From contig NZ_CP084029.1 in NCBI RefSeq assembly GCF_020181615.1, positions 1,351,043 through 1,415,042 on the forward strand: a stretch of 64,000 nt of DNA. The letters run 5' to 3'. A model generated the notes under the pieces. It was not told the origin of the DNA. It saw nothing but the letters and a program-made list of their open reading frames with translations, and searched no databases. Shown here in pieces: positions 18,173 through 27,436 of this stretch (position 1 is the first letter of the stretch; every line of letters begins with the position of its first letter). Both the position numbers and the translations under genes were made by a program. The stretch is from [Mycobacterium] crassicus (GTDB taxonomy: Bacteria > Actinomycetota > Actinomycetes > Mycobacteriales > Mycobacteriaceae).

Positions 18173-18192
18173 GGCGCCGCTCTTGCGGCGCC
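18173..18192. terminator. Hairpin between convergent genes
   Basis: GGCGCCGC-TCTT-GCGGCGCC is a perfect 8-bp stem with a 4-nt loop, 50 bp after the amidohydrolase stop and 6 bp before the end of the small minus-strand gene. There is no U-tract, as is common for mycobacterial terminators. Confidence 0.55.
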
Positions 18193-18198
18193 GATCAA

Positions 18199-18324
18199 TC
18201 AGCTGGCCAGCGGGTGCCAGTCTTCGAGCTGCTCCGAGGTGTCGCCCTCGACCAGGACATCGCCGTGGTAGAGAGCCTCGAAGTCAACCTTGATAACGTC
18301 GGCGCTTGAGTCGTCGATCCACAT
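18199..18324 (-). CDS. Small acidic protein, 41 aa
   Basis: The ATG at 18322-18324 opens a 41-residue frame beginning MWIDDSSADVIKVDF and ending EQLEDWHPLAS. An in-frame GTG at 18343-18345 would add seven residues. The product is strongly acidic, with alternating hydrophobic and acidic positions and no signal peptide or cysteine. Composition and the codon third-position GC pattern look like a real gene rather than chance. I do not recognise the family. The rest of 18123-18492 contains only the hairpin at 18173-18192, an imperfect stem (CACGATT/AAATCGTG) near 18364, and the promoter of the next gene. Confidence 0.6.
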   Translation of the reverse strand: MWIDDSSADVIKVDFEALYHGDVLVEGDTSEQLEDWHPLAS

Positions 18325-18480
18325 GACACTGAGAGTATTGGTCACTATTAAGGGATCATTGAGTCACGATTCGGGAAATCGTGGCAATCCTACTGACCGG
18401 TAGCGTTTGCCGGCCTTTTCGCCCGAGACGGACCGCGCAACCGCGGCATCGCTGCGATCGGGGTCACCGCTCCGGGGCGC

Positions 18481-18486
18481 TAGGGT
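18481..18486 (+). promoter_or_regulatory. Leaderless-type -10 box (TAGGGT)
   Basis: TAGGGT lies 6 nt before ATG 18493, placing the expected transcription start at or next to the start codon. Confidence 0.55.
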
Positions 18487-18492
18487 GGCTGC

Positions 18493-19131
18493 ATGGCATC
18501 ACCGGTGAGTCTGGACAACCCGCTTTTCGCCCGAATCTGGATCTTCATGTCCAGCCACGAGACCGACTGGTTGCGGGATCGCCGACGGGAGAACCTGGAA
18601 GGCCTGTCCGGAAGGGTTCTGGAGGTCGGCGCCGGCACCGGAAGCAACTTCGGCTTCTATCCCGAGACCGTGACCGAGGTGGTGGCAGTCGAGCCCGAGT
18701 CGCAGTTGCGGGAGGTCGCCACCGCGGCGGCGGCGGAGGCGCCGGTGCCGGTCACCGTGTTGGCCAGCACGGTGGAGGCGCTGGATGAGACGCAGCCGTT
18801 CGACGGGATTGTTTGCTCGCTGGTGCTGTGCTCGGTGGAGCAACCCGAAGAAGTGCTGCGCCAGCTATTCGCATTGCTTAAGCCCGGTGGACAGCTGCGC
18901 TATTTCGAACATGTCGCCAGCCGAGGGGCGCGTGGCGGGCTGCAGCGACTGGCCGACGCCACCATCTGGCCGAAGCTGTTCGGCAACTGCCACACCCACC
19001 GCGACACAGAGCAGATGATCACCGACACCGGCTTCACGGTCCAGACCTCCCGGCGCGGTTACCAGTTCCCGGCGTGGGCGCCGGTGCCGGTGTCGGAGTT
19101 CGCCCTGGGCGCCGCCAGCCGCCCGGCCTGA
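18493..19131 (+). CDS. Class I SAM-dependent methyltransferase
   Basis: 212 residues. SAM-binding motif I is VLEVGAGTGSN (about residues 42-52). The acidic loop after strand 2 is VAVEPESQ, and LLKPGGQLRYFEHV matches post-motif III of the UbiE/phospholipid methyltransferase group. No membrane segment is present. It corresponds in position to the methyltransferase I recall as Rv1147, which precedes the cobB region. The acceptor is unknown; a lipid or quinone is possible from the subgroup. Expression is probably from a leaderless promoter immediately upstream. Confidence 0.82.
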   Translation: MASPVSLDNPLFARIWIFMSSHETDWLRDRRRENLEGLSGRVLEVGAGTGSNFGFYPETVTEVVAVEPESQLREVATAAAAEAPVPVTVLASTVEALDETQPFDGIVCSLVLCSVEQPEEVLRQLFALLKPGGQLRYFEHVASRGARGGLQRLADATIWPKLFGNCHTHRDTEQMITDTGFTVQTSRRGYQFPAWAPVPVSEFALGAASRPA

Positions 19132-19137
19132 GGGCGG

Positions 19138-19851
19138 TCAGCCCAGCAGGAAGGGCAACCGCTGCACCATCCCCGGCAGTGCCGCCGACGCGGTAGTGCG
19201 CAGGTGCACCGTGACCCGGTCTGACAGCGGCGTTGGCTCGGGATTCACCTGGATGACGGTCTTGCCCTGGTCCAGCGCCCGTTCCGGCAGGCTGGCCGCC
19301 GGATAGACCACCCCGGAGGTGCCGACCACGATCAGCACGTCGGCGGCGTCGATGGCCTCGACGGCGGCGTTCCACGGCCCATCGGGCAGGTCTTCACCGA
19401 ACCAGACGACGCCCGGGCGGATCAGGCCGCCGCAATCGCACACCGGCGGCGCCACTTCGAGCACCGGCTCTGTCAACTCCGGCATCACCGGGTTGCTCGG
19501 GTGATCGCAATCCGCGCAACGGAATTCGAACATGCTGCCGTGCAGATGGTGAACCGTGGAGCTGCCGCCGCGCTCGTGCAGGTTGTCGACGTTCTGGGTG
19601 ATGACGTGGACCTTGGCGTGTTGCTCCCAGTCCGCAATCGCGCGATGGCCCAGGTTAGGTTCGACGCGGCGGGACAGTTGCCAGCGCCACAGGTACCAGG
19701 CCCAGACCAGTTCTGGGTGCCGGTTCCAGCCGTCGATGCTGGACACCTCGTACGGGTCGTACTGCGCCCACAGGCCGACCTCGTCGTCGCGGAAGGTAGG
19801 CACCCCGCTCTCCGCCGAGATCCCCGCGCCGCTGAACACCGCTACCTGCAC
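19138..19851 (-). CDS. cobB: NAD-dependent protein deacylase, sirtuin class III
   Basis: 237 residues when started at GTG 19851, the length I recall for Rv1151c. An in-frame ATG at 19890 would add 13 residues but would overlap the divergent gntR start. NAD-binding [16 protein letters not shown] is at the N terminus. [12 protein letters not shown] and [10 protein letters not shown] carry the catalytic His. Zinc-ribbon cysteines appear as CADC and CDCGG, and [10 protein letters not shown] lies in the deacylase region. It removes acetyl or acyl groups from lysines with NAD+ cleavage and may regulate acyl-CoA synthetases. It is divergent from GntR with a 28-bp gap, so expression may be co-regulated. 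Confidence 0.9.
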   Translation of the reverse strand: MQVAVFSGAGISAESGVPTFRDDEVGLWAQYDPYEVSSIDGWNRHPELVWAWYLWRWQLSRRVEPNLGHRAIADWEQHAKVHVITQNVDNLHERGGSSTVHHLHGSMFEFRCADCDHPSNPVMPELTEPVLEVAPPVCDCGGLIRPGVVWFGEDLPDGPWNAAVEAIDAADVLIVVGTSGVVYPAASLPERALDQGKTVIQVNPEPTPLSDRVTVHLRTTASAALPGMVQRLPFLLG

Positions 19852-19879
19852 CTCATCAACATAGCGGGATACTGGGCGA

Positions 19880-20248
19880 ATGGACTTCACCGAGTTGCTG
19901 AAGACCGACGTGCGCCAGGACGGGCCGCTGTTCGAGCAGATCAGGGTGCGGATGATCGACGCGGTGCGGGCCGGGGACCTGCCGGCGGGAACCCGGTTGC
20001 CGACGGTGCGTGAGCTGGCCGGTCAGCTGGGCCTGGCGGTCAACACGGTGGCCCGGGCGTATCGGGAGTTGGAGGCGGCCGGGATCGTCGAAACCCGGGG
20101 CCGCTTCGGCAGTTTCGTGGCAAGCAGCGATCCGGTCGATGCGGCTATGACGGTGGCGGCAAGTGACTTCGTGGCCGCAGCCCGGGCGGTCGGCCTGGGC
20201 CGCGATGACGCGCTGCGTTATCTCGATGCCGCGTTCGGGACCGCTTAG
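19880..20248 (+). CDS. GntR-family transcriptional regulator (YtrA subfamily)
   Basis: 122 residues. The winged-helix GntR DNA-binding domain (about 10-78) has the signature [29 protein letters not shown] given in part here as [11 protein letters not shown] and [11 protein letters not shown]. It is followed by GRFGSFV and only a short C-terminal helix region, as in the YtrA subfamily, which lacks a large effector domain. It is divergent from cobB and overlaps the convergent methyltransferase by 4 bp. The homologue I recall is Rv1152. Targets are not evident from the window. Confidence 0.85.
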   Translation: MDFTELLKTDVRQDGPLFEQIRVRMIDAVRAGDLPAGTRLPTVRELAGQLGLAVNTVARAYRELEAAGIVETRGRFGSFVASSDPVDAAMTVAASDFVAAARAVGLGRDDALRYLDAAFGTA

Positions 20249-21066
20249 CCGAACTCCAGCAGGGTCAGAGACGGGCGCCCGTCGGCCAGGAACGGCAGCC
20301 GATAGGCGTTCTGCAGCACGGTGTTGAACAGCAGGCCGCGGCCTCGCGGCAGCTGCAGGTCGTGGACGGCCCGGATACCCGGCACGGTGTCCACCAGCTT
20401 GGCGGTGTCGGCGGCAGACAGCGTGAACGGCATCGACGGCGCCCGGTAGCGCAGCGACGTCGGGACGCCGTGGCGGAGCAACCAGCCGATCCAGGCGGGC
20501 GGGAGGTCGAAGATCATGCGGCCACCCGGAAACCGCCGGGCGCACTCGGCGATCAGTCCGAGGGACTGCTCGGGCTGCAGGTACATCAGCAGGCCCTCGG
20601 CGCTGATGAACACCCCGTCGGACGCGTCGACCCGGTCCATCCAGCTGTAGTCCAGCGCGGACTGGGTACAGACCGAGACCCGCGGCGCCGCCGGGAGCAG
20701 ACGTTCGCGGATCTCGATGATCGGCGGCAGATCAACGGTGAGCCACCGGAATTGCGGATCCGGGATCGCCTCGCTCAGTCGCCAGAAGCTGGTCTGCAGG
20801 CCCTCGGCCAAGGCGACCACGGTGCCCGTCGGGTGCTGCCGAAGGAAGCGGAGGGCCTCGGTGTCGATGCCCAGCGCCCGCACGGCGATGTCCTGGCGGG
20901 TCGAGCCGAATTTGGCGAAGTCGAAGTCGATCGAGTCCGCGAGGCTGACCGCCATCGGATCGTCGAGAATCCGGTCGGGACGGCGGGCTTCGGTGGCCCG
21001 TGCGTTCAACGTCAACAACGCGGTCTCGGAGACACCGGTCAAGGTGACTTTCTGTGCCTGGCTCAC
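20245..21066 (-). CDS. Leucine carboxyl methyltransferase (PPM1)-family O-methyltransferase
   Basis: 273 residues from GTG 21066. The PPM family (LCMT/TcmP-like) is recognised by [17 protein letters not shown] near the N terminus, [15 protein letters not shown] in place of the usual glycine-rich SAM loop, and [31 protein letters not shown] is the family GLLMYL signature. It transfers a methyl group to a carboxyl or hydroxyl acceptor; mycobacteria carry many paralogues, mostly uncharacterised. It corresponds to the gene I recall as omt/Rv1153c. It is convergent with gntR. Confidence 0.82.
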   Translation of the reverse strand: MSQAQKVTLTGVSETALLTLNARATEARRPDRILDDPMAVSLADSIDFDFAKFGSTRQDIAVRALGIDTEALRFLRQHPTGTVVALAEGLQTSFWRLSEAIPDPQFRWLTVDLPPIIEIRERLLPAAPRVSVCTQSALDYSWMDRVDASDGVFISAEGLLMYLQPEQSLGLIAECARRFPGGRMIFDLPPAWIGWLLRHGVPTSLRYRAPSMPFTLSAADTAKLVDTVPGIRAVHDLQLPRGRGLLFNTVLQNAYRLPFLADGRPSLTLLEFG

Positions 21067-21090
21067 TTGCCCGACCTTACCGGGGGCGCC

Positions 21091-22130
<1,040 letters not shown>

Positions 22131-22132
22131 GC

Positions 22133-22138
22133 TAAGCT
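22133..22138 (+). promoter_or_regulatory. Leaderless-type -10 box (TAAGCT)
   Basis: TAAGCT lies 6 nt before ATG 22145, just after the stop of the preceding gene. Confidence 0.55.
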
Positions 22139-22144
22139 CCGGGC

Positions 22145-22318
22145 ATGGCCGAATCAGATGCCGCTGAGGACGACACCAAGCGTAAGTTCCGAGAGGCATT
22201 GGAGCGCAAGAAGGCGAAGGCAGCCGGCGGCTCCGACCACAAGGACGCCGGCGCCAAGCATTCGAGGGCGCATGGATCGCTGGAGAGCCGCCGGGAGTTC
22301 CGCCGTAAGAGCGGGTAG
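22145..22318 (+). CDS. DUF5302 family small basic protein, 57 aa
   Basis: 57 residues, MAESDAAEDDTKRKF to REFRRKSG. The layout is an acidic N terminus, a Lys/Ala/Glu helix, and a C-terminal HGSLESRREFRRKSG that is the recognisable signature of the actinobacterial DUF5302 family. It has no cysteine, signal peptide or membrane segment. The function is unknown; the charge pattern suggests nucleic acid or ribosome association, which is inference. It lies 14 bp after the F420-binding protein and ends one base before the convergent DUF732 gene. Confidence 0.8.
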   Translation: MAESDAAEDDTKRKFREALERKKAKAAGGSDHKDAGAKHSRAHGSLESRREFRRKSG

Positions 22319-22615
22319 TTACTGAACCGGGCAGGCGTACGTGCGAGCCACGTCCATCAGCCGCTGGTTCGCGCCGGGGCCGACGACTCCCTGCGCGGCG
22401 ACTTCCAACCCGATGTAGCCGGGCAGGCCGCCTTCGCATGCCTGGTGGGCGACGCGCCATGCGGTGTCCGGATTCAGGTTGAACCCGTTGCGTTCCAGGC
22501 CCTGCATGTAGGTGTCGAATTCCGGGGTGCCCTGGTCCGGTATGGCGCCGGCGGTGGCGGCCAGGGCGATGGCGGTAACCATCGTTGCGATAAGAGCTTT
22601 CAGTGCACGTCCCAT
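22319..22615 (-). CDS. Secreted DUF732 family protein
   Basis: 98 residues with a Sec signal peptide (MGRALKALIATMVTAIALA, cleavage near AGA-IPD). The mature part is about 75 residues and holds two cysteines (HQACEGG and TYACPVQ), probably a disulphide. FDTYMQGLERNGFNLNP and the spaced cysteines fit DUF732, a mycobacterial exported family of unknown function. The start has CAGGAGA upstream. It ends directly against the DUF5302 stop (convergent). A second DUF732 protein is coupled to narI at 34309-34653. Confidence 0.78.
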   Translation of the reverse strand: MGRALKALIATMVTAIALAATAGAIPDQGTPEFDTYMQGLERNGFNLNPDTAWRVAHQACEGGLPGYIGLEVAAQGVVGPGANQRLMDVARTYACPVQ

Positions 22616-22709
22616 GCCTGTCTCCTGGAGATCGGTCCGCCGGTGGTCTGGGTATAACGTTGCACACTCCACCGACACAGACCAACGGAACACTTTGGTC
22701 GGCTTCGGT

Positions 22710-22943
22710 TCAGCTGTATGGCCCGAACCGGTTCCGGCACACCGCGAAGACGTTGATCCAGCCCTGGCCTGGGCAATATCGCTGGACATCATGGGGCCCG
22801 TCGGCATCCGGCAGCAGCCGGCACTCCTTGATCGAGGGCATGATGCAGTCAGCTCCGTAGCCGGGTGTTGCGTTTGCCGGGGCACCGGTGAGGTGCACCA
22901 GCGCCGAGCCGGTGACCACGATGCTGATCAAGAGCCTCTTCAG
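22710..22943 (-). CDS. Small secreted four-cysteine protein
   Basis: Mature sequence ADCIMPSIKECRLLP... with later RYCPGQGW and FAVCRNRFGPYS gives four cysteines, likely two disulphides. The upstream hydrophobic stretch ISIVVTGSALVHLTGAPANA is a signal peptide. A CTG codon at 22941-22943 gives MKRLL as a proper basic n-region and has GGGAGG 6 nt upstream. The alternative TTG at 22929-22931 would start inside the hydrophobic core with no usable ribosome-binding site. I prefer CTG (77 aa), with moderate confidence. It resembles small mycobacterial exported proteins of unknown function and is followed on the same strand by the DUF732 gene. Confidence 0.6.
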   Translation of the reverse strand: MKRLLISIVVTGSALVHLTGAPANATPGYGADCIMPSIKECRLLPDADGPHDVQRYCPGQGWINVFAVCRNRFGPYS

Positions 22944-23030
22944 GACAACCTCCCGGGAATTCTCCGATACCCGAGACTCCCACCTGCCACCGACACGACT
23001 CCACGGCTGTGCTCGGTCGGTGGGAACCGA

Positions 23031-23303
23031 TTACGGGTAGTCCAGGCCGTGCCGGTCTTGGTCGATGGTGCGCTGCCGGTCCTGCCAAGTGCTGTCGGTG
23101 TCTCGAGAACTGCCGTTGGTGGCGCAGGTTGGGGCCTCGCCCTGCAGGACGTGGTAGCGGGAGTCAGCCGCGACGTTGCCGTTCGCGTGTTGGACAACGT
23201 GAGTCCAGCCCCGGTACCGACACGGGACGGCCTCGGCGTCGGGGGCTGTCGTGATGACCAGCCCCCCGGCTGCGATCAACACGGCGAGGGACAGGGTTTT
23301 CAT
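23031..23303 (-). CDS. Small secreted protein with two cysteines
   Basis: 90 residues. The signal peptide MKTLSLAVLIAAGGLVITTA is cleaved near DAEA-VPC. The mature part starts VPCRYRGWTHVVQHANG and contains one more Cys (EAPTCATNG); the C terminus is rich in Asp, Arg and Gln. I do not recognise a family. It is one of three consecutive small secreted genes on this strand (22319-23303), which suggests a locus of exported peptides. The ATG at 23303 overlaps the tail of a frameshifted upstream reading frame. Confidence 0.65.
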   Translation of the reverse strand: MKTLSLAVLIAAGGLVITTAPDAEAVPCRYRGWTHVVQHANGNVAADSRYHVLQGEAPTCATNGSSRDTDSTWQDRQRTIDQDRHGLDYP

Positions 23304-23305
23304 GC

Positions 23306-23438
23306 CTACAACTCCAGCACATGCTGCCCGGGCATCCAATCGCGATCCTCGAGGGTCTCGGAGTAGGCCAGGCCAGACCTGGAATCCGGACGGGTCGCCG
23401 TGAGCCGTCGGGATGGACGGGATGGCCAGTCCGATCAT
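23306..23438 (-). pseudogene. Possible frameshifted small reading frame
   Basis: An ATG at 23438 with GGAGAG upstream opens MIGLAIPSIPTAHGDPSGF. In the -1-shifted frame the coding-like sequence continues as LAYSETLEDRDWMPGQHVLEL and stops at TAG 23306-23308. The joined frame is 133 nt, not a multiple of three, as expected for one indel near 23380. Both halves look protein-like, but this rests on composition only. Confidence 0.3.
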
Positions 23439-23505
23439 GGTTACGCTCTCCTGTGGTGGTGCAACGCGGCCGTAGGATTGTCCGCACCGTATGAGAGGTG
23501 ACGTG

Positions 23506-24093
23506 GTGACTCCGAAACTCTGCCTCGTTCAAGACCCCGAGGCCGACGAGCTTCTTTCGGTAGACCCGTTTGCCTTGCTCACGGGCATGCTGCTCGACCA
23601 GCAGGTGCCGATGGAGGTCGCGTTCGCCGGGCCGAAGAAGATCGCCGACCGGATGGGCGGGCTGGACCCGCACGAGATCGCCGGCCGCGATCCTGACGAA
23701 TTCGCCGCCCTGTGCGCGGAAAAGCCTGCGATACACCGGTTCCCGGGGTCCATGGCGGCCCGGATCCAGGCCCTGGCGCGGGCCTTGGCCGACCAGTACG
23801 GCGGCGACACGGCCGCGCTGTGGACGGCCGGCGAACCCGATGGGGCTGAGCTGTGCAAGCGACTCAAGGCGTTGCCGGGCTTCGGTGACCAGAAGGCGCG
23901 GATCTTCGTGGCGCTGCTCGGCAAGCAATACGGCGTGACCCCACCGGGCTGGCGTGAAGCCGCGGGTGCCTACGGCGGTTCCGGCACGTACCTGTCGATC
24001 GCCGACGTCGTCGATGCGGCGTCACTGCAACAGGTACGGTCCACCAAGAAGGCTCAGAAGCAGGCTGCGAAGGCTGGACGGCCGGGAAAATAA
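23506..24093 (+). CDS. HhH-GPD-type base-excision-repair-like protein (Rv1156-like)
   Basis: 195 residues from GTG 23506, chosen for the AGAGG site 7 nt upstream and because it gives the length I recall for Rv1156. An ATG at 23491 would add five residues. LLTGMLLDQQVPMEVAFAGP resembles the first helices of HhH-GPD glycosylases. The hairpin region is KRLKALPGFGDQKARIF (helix-hairpin-helix LPGFG). The [4Fe-4S] cysteines of MutY/Nth are absent, and no clear catalytic Asp follows the hairpin. The Lys-rich C-terminal tail could bind DNA. A glycosylase fold is likely; activity is uncertain. Confidence 0.75.
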   Translation: MTPKLCLVQDPEADELLSVDPFALLTGMLLDQQVPMEVAFAGPKKIADRMGGLDPHEIAGRDPDEFAALCAEKPAIHRFPGSMAARIQALARALADQYGGDTAALWTAGEPDGAELCKRLKALPGFGDQKARIFVALLGKQYGVTPPGWREAAGAYGGSGTYLSIADVVDAASLQQVRSTKKAQKQAAKAGRPGK

Positions 24094-24108
24094 AGGAAAG
24101 GCGGCGAA

Positions 24109-24255
24109 GTGAAAACCCATCTGAATTGCCCGTGTGGCGAGGCCATTGTCGGCAAGGACGAGGACGAGCTGGTCGACCTGACCCAGCAGCACCTTGCGGA
24201 TGCGCATCCCGGTATGAGCTACGACCGGGACGCCATCCTCTTCATGGCCTACTGA
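24109..24255 (+). CDS. DUF1059 family small protein, 48 aa
   Basis: GTG 24109 follows AAAGGAAAGG and encodes 48 residues. LNCPCGEAIVGKDEDELVD and QQHLADAHPGM are typical of DUF1059: two cysteines and two histidines spaced like a small zinc site (CPC then HLADAHP). The function is unknown; a metal-binding role is inference. It lies 15 bp after the HhH-GPD gene, probably in one operon. The frame is followed by the large inverted repeat at 24291-24347. Confidence 0.75.
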   Translation: MKTHLNCPCGEAIVGKDEDELVDLTQQHLADAHPGMSYDRDAILFMAY

Positions 24256-24290
24256 CTTCACGGCCTACTGACGCCGTCCGCGCAATAGCG

Positions 24291-24347
24291 CGAGACCGAC
24301 GTTTTGCAGGGGAAGTGCCAGAGCACTCCTGCAAAACGTCGGTCTCG
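24291..24347. terminator. 20-bp perfect inverted repeat between convergent genes
   Basis: Arms at 24291-24310 and 24328-24347 are perfectly complementary (CGAGACCGACGTTTTGCAGG and its complement). The 17-nt centre itself contains AGTGC/GCACT, extending the stem by five pairs after a small bulge. It lies between the DUF1059 gene (+) and the Ala/Pro-rich gene (-). It is best read as a bidirectional terminator, but it is unusually long and perfect. Confidence 0.7.
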
Positions 24348-24371
24348 GCGTCAGAGGCAAGGCCCCGCGGG

Positions 24372-25352
24372 TCAGGGCACCACCGTCGAGCCGATGGTGG
24401 GCAGGAAGTTGCACTGGTGATCCTTGGTGCTGACCTGGCCGAAGATCGTCGACATGATGCTGCCCGAACCGGTGTCGACGATCGCGGTGAGCGTCGTCGG
24501 TCCCTCGGCGTTGATGTCGGTGCGCGGCTGCAGGGTGGCACTGCCGGACTTGCCGGTGGTCAGGTTCACCCAGGTGACGTTCAACGGCAGCTTCTGCACC
24601 TCGGCCGGGCCGGGGGTGCCCACGGCGGTGAAGACGTAGGCCGTCTGGCCGGGCTTGGGGCCCGGGGTGGGAATGGTGGCCGGGCCGGCCACCGACAGCG
24701 CGGTGGCGATGACGTTGCCGCCGTCGGCCTGACAATTCGAGCCGATGGACGGGTACATGAAGTCCTGGGTCGGAGGGGCGTCCGGGCCGAACCCCGGGTT
24801 GGCCGCGGGCGCCGCGTCAGATGCCGCCACGGTCGCGGCCTCGGGGACTGCCGGGACTGCGTCGGGCAGTGCGTCGGCGGGGGCGGGCAGGGCCTCCGGT
24901 GCGCTCGGCGCGGCCTGCGGAGCCGGACCCACCGACTTGGCCGGGTCGATACCGCTGGGCAGGTGTGCCACCAGGCCGGGTGCCGAACCGGCCGTCGGAA
25001 CATGCTCGCCGGTCAGCGTGGCCGGGGCTTCCGGCGGCGACTGCACGAACTGAGCGACCGAGTCGGCCACCTGCCGGGAGCCGGCAGGCGTGGAGGAGTT
25101 TCCGGCGAACGCGGCGGCCGCCGCGGCCAGCAGCGAGGTCGCCCCGGCGGGGTCGGCAGCGGCCTGCTGGATCACCGGGCTCAACTGCTCGAGTGCGGGC
25201 AGCCCGGGAAACCCGGCGGTGGGCAGCGGCAGGGCCGGGACGGCCGGGTCGGCCGCGGCAACCGGAACCACACCGCCGAAGAGCAGCGCGGCCGAAGATC
25301 CGACCGCGACGGCCGCCGTGGTGGCGTTGAACAGCGTGCGGAGGCGCGACAT
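24372..25352 (-). CDS. Secreted Ala/Pro-rich protein (Rv1157c-like)
   Basis: 326 residues. The signal peptide spans about 1-34 (TLFNATTAAVAVGSSAALLF, ending AAA-DPAVP). A low-complexity Ala/Pro/Val-rich region runs to about residue 195. A better-ordered C-terminal domain (about 196-326) carries DFMYPSIGSNC, a second Cys in DHQCNFLPTIG, and strands such as LNVTWVNLTTGKSG. The arrangement is that of mycobacterial exported Ala-Pro-rich proteins; the place matches Rv1157c/Rv1158c. Function unknown; the two domain cysteines probably pair. Confidence 0.78.
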   Translation of the reverse strand: MSRLRTLFNATTAAVAVGSSAALLFGGVVPVAAADPAVPALPLPTAGFPGLPALEQLSPVIQQAAADPAGATSLLAAAAAAFAGNSSTPAGSRQVADSVAQFVQSPPEAPATLTGEHVPTAGSAPGLVAHLPSGIDPAKSVGPAPQAAPSAPEALPAPADALPDAVPAVPEAATVAASDAAPAANPGFGPDAPPTQDFMYPSIGSNCQADGGNVIATALSVAGPATIPTPGPKPGQTAYVFTAVGTPGPAEVQKLPLNVTWVNLTTGKSGSATLQPRTDINAEGPTTLTAIVDTGSGSIMSTIFGQVSTKDHQCNFLPTIGSTVVP

Positions 25353-25437
25353 GAGATCCCCAATCGTCGGCGGTGGCTTCTACGAAAACCGAAGCTAGCT
25401 TGTTACTGGTGAGGCTCAAGTGACACGTGTGTGATTT

Positions 25438-26733
25438 ATGGAACCGTTACGGACCCGAACCGAGATGGTGATCCGCGCGCTCTTCGCTAGAGTCGTGCCG
25501 GTAGACACCACCCTCGACACCCCGGCCGCGCGTTCACGGACGAACCGATTGATCGCTTCGGCGCCGCTGCTTTTGGCGCTCAGCATCGCGGCGCGACTCG
25601 CCTGGACCTACCTGACCGCGCGCGGCGCCAACTTCGTCGACCTGCACGTCTACATCAGCGGTGCGGCCGCGCTGGGCCAACCCGGGACACTGTATGACTA
25701 CGTCTACGCCGACCAGACGCCGGACTTCCCGCTGCCGTTCACCTATCCGCCGTTCGCCGCGGTGGTGTTCTATCCGCTGCACCTGCTGCCGTTCGGGCTG
25801 GTCGCCTTCCTCTGGCAGATCGGGACGATGGCCGCGCTCTACGGCGTGGTCCGACTGAGCCAGCGGTTACTCGGGGGCCCGGGGGACTTTGCGACCACCG
25901 GCCGGCGGGTCGCGATGCTGTGGACGGCGGTCGGAATCTGGACTGAGCCGTTGCGCAGCACGTTCGACTACGGCCAGATCAACGTGATCCTGGTGCTGGC
26001 CGTGCTCTATGCGGTCTACAGCACCCGCTGGTGGGTGTCGGGCCTGCTGGTCGGGCTGGCCGCCGGGGTGAAGCTGACCCCGGCGATCGCCGGGGTCTAC
26101 CTGGCCGGGGCGCGGCGCTGGGCAGCCGCGGGGTTCTCGGCCGTGGTGTTCGCCGGCACCATCGCGGTGTCGGTGTGGGCCACCGGAGATCAGGCGCGCC
26201 GGTACTTCACCGAACTGCTCGGCGACGCGCACCGCGTCGGGCCGATCGGGACCTCGTTCAACCAGTCCTGGCGGGGCGGCATCTCCCGGATCCTCGGGCA
26301 TGACGCGGGCTACGGACTGCCGGTGCTGATCGCGATCGCCGTGACTGCCGTGCTGGCGGTGTTGGCCTGGCGAGCCTTGAACAGCAATCCCTCCGGGCCC
26401 GACCAGCTGGGGTTGCTGCTGGTGGTCGAGCTGTTCGGGCTGCTGGCGTCGCCGATCTCCTGGACCCACCACTGGGTGTGGCTGGTGCCACTGATGATCT
26501 GGCTGCTGCAGGGCCCGTACGCCGATCGCCGGGGCGCCAAGGTGCTGGGCTGGGGCTGGCTGGGGCTCACCGTCATCGGGGTGCCGTGGCTGCTGAGCTT
26601 CGCTCAGCCGACCATCTGGCAGGACGGCCGGCCGTGGTACCTGGCGTGGGCCGGTCTGGTCTACATAGCCGGTGTGCTGGCCACCTTGGCCTGGATGGCG
26701 ACCACGCGCGTCACGTCGTCAGCAGCCGGTTGA
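25438..26733 (+). CDS. pimE: Polyprenyl-phosphate-mannose-dependent PIM mannosyltransferase
   Basis: 431 residues, GT-87 family integral membrane enzyme with about ten transmembrane segments. It adds an alpha-1,2-linked mannose to Ac1PIM4 on the periplasmic side in synthesis of higher phosphatidylinositol mannosides. The first periplasmic loop holds [11 protein letters not shown], the Asp of which is the family catalytic acidic residue, followed by [19 protein letters not shown]. Its place between the Ala/Pro-rich secreted gene and the PCD/mutT2 genes matches Rv1159. ATG 25465 is an alternative start. The 3' end overlaps the convergent PCD gene by 23 bp. Confidence 0.87.
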   Translation: MEPLRTRTEMVIRALFARVVPVDTTLDTPAARSRTNRLIASAPLLLALSIAARLAWTYLTARGANFVDLHVYISGAAALGQPGTLYDYVYADQTPDFPLPFTYPPFAAVVFYPLHLLPFGLVAFLWQIGTMAALYGVVRLSQRLLGGPGDFATTGRRVAMLWTAVGIWTEPLRSTFDYGQINVILVLAVLYAVYSTRWWVSGLLVGLAAGVKLTPAIAGVYLAGARRWAAAGFSAVVFAGTIAVSVWATGDQARRYFTELLGDAHRVGPIGTSFNQSWRGGISRILGHDAGYGLPVLIAIAVTAVLAVLAWRALNSNPSGPDQLGLLLVVELFGLLASPISWTHHWVWLVPLMIWLLQGPYADRRGAKVLGWGWLGLTVIGVPWLLSFAQPTIWQDGRPWYLAWAGLVYIAGVLATLAWMATTRVTSSAAG

Positions 26734-26995
26734 TATCGCCCGCGAGCCCGACGTCCCTTTTGGTGATGCCCCCTTCGGAGTGCGTCACCAGTGCGAAAGT
26801 CACGGTGCGCCAACGAATGTCGATGTCGGGGTGGTGATCCACGGCCTCCGCGCGCTCGGCGACCCGGCGCACCGCGTCGATGCCGGCCAGAAATGAGCCG
26901 AACTTGATCGAGCGGCGCAGCACGCCGTCCGCCCGCTCCCAGCCGTCCAGGCCGGACAAGGCCGCGTCCACCTGATCATCAGTCAACAAAGCCAT
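26711..26995 (-). CDS. 4a-hydroxytetrahydrobiopterin dehydratase (PCD/DCoH family)
   Basis: 94 residues, normal family length. The active-site signature is [20 protein letters not shown], with the paired histidines HHP required for dehydration of the carbinolamine. The N terminus [17 protein letters not shown] is typical. No pterin-dependent hydroxylase is encoded nearby, so in mycobacteria the role may be in molybdopterin-related or other pterin metabolism. It is convergent with pimE and divergent from mutT2, as I recall for Rv1159A. Confidence 0.88.
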   Translation of the reverse strand: MALLTDDQVDAALSGLDGWERADGVLRRSIKFGSFLAGIDAVRRVAERAEAVDHHPDIDIRWRTVTFALVTHSEGGITKRDVGLAGDINRLLTT

Positions 26996-27028
26996 ACCCG
27001 ACGGTAGGCCGGTATAGCGTCACACGCC

Positions 27029-27436
27029 ATGCCCACCCAGATCGTCGTCGCCGGAGCCGTCATCGCCGCAGCGGAGGCCGGGCCGGCGTTGCTGATTGCC
27101 CAGCGCCGCCGCCCACCGGAGCTGGCCGGCCTCTGGGAACTGCCCGGCGGCAAGGTCCACCCCGGTGAGAGCGAACCCGAGGCCCTGGCGCGCGAGCTCG
27201 CCGAGGAGCTGGGCCTGGACATCGACGCGATCACGGTGGGGGAGCGCCTCGGCTCAGATGTCGTGTTGAGCCCCACCATGACGTTGCGCGCCTACCGGGT
27301 TGACCTGGTCCGCGGCGAGCCCCGTGCCGATGACCATCAGGCCCTGCGCTGGGTGACCTCTGTGGAGTTGCCGAACATCGCCTGGGTACCTGCTGACAGA
27401 GCTTGGCTCGCCGACCTGGCTCGGGCACTCTGGTGA
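27029..27436 (+). CDS. mutT2: Nudix hydrolase MutT2
   Basis: 135 residues. The Nudix box GGKVHPGESEPEALARELAEELG (shown here as GGKVHPGESEPEAL followed by RELAEELG) lies at about 38-60 with all signature residues. MutT2 proteins hydrolyse oxidised or modified (deoxy)nucleoside triphosphates such as 8-oxo-dGTP or methyl-CTP, protecting DNA and RNA synthesis. The short length and DHQALRWV segment fit this family. A possible TAGCGT -10 box lies 8 nt before the ATG. It is followed by a 153-bp gap before narG. Confidence 0.87.
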   Translation: MPTQIVVAGAVIAAAEAGPALLIAQRRRPPELAGLWELPGGKVHPGESEPEALARELAEELGLDIDAITVGERLGSDVVLSPTMTLRAYRVDLVRGEPRADDHQALRWVTSVELPNIAWVPADRAWLADLARALW

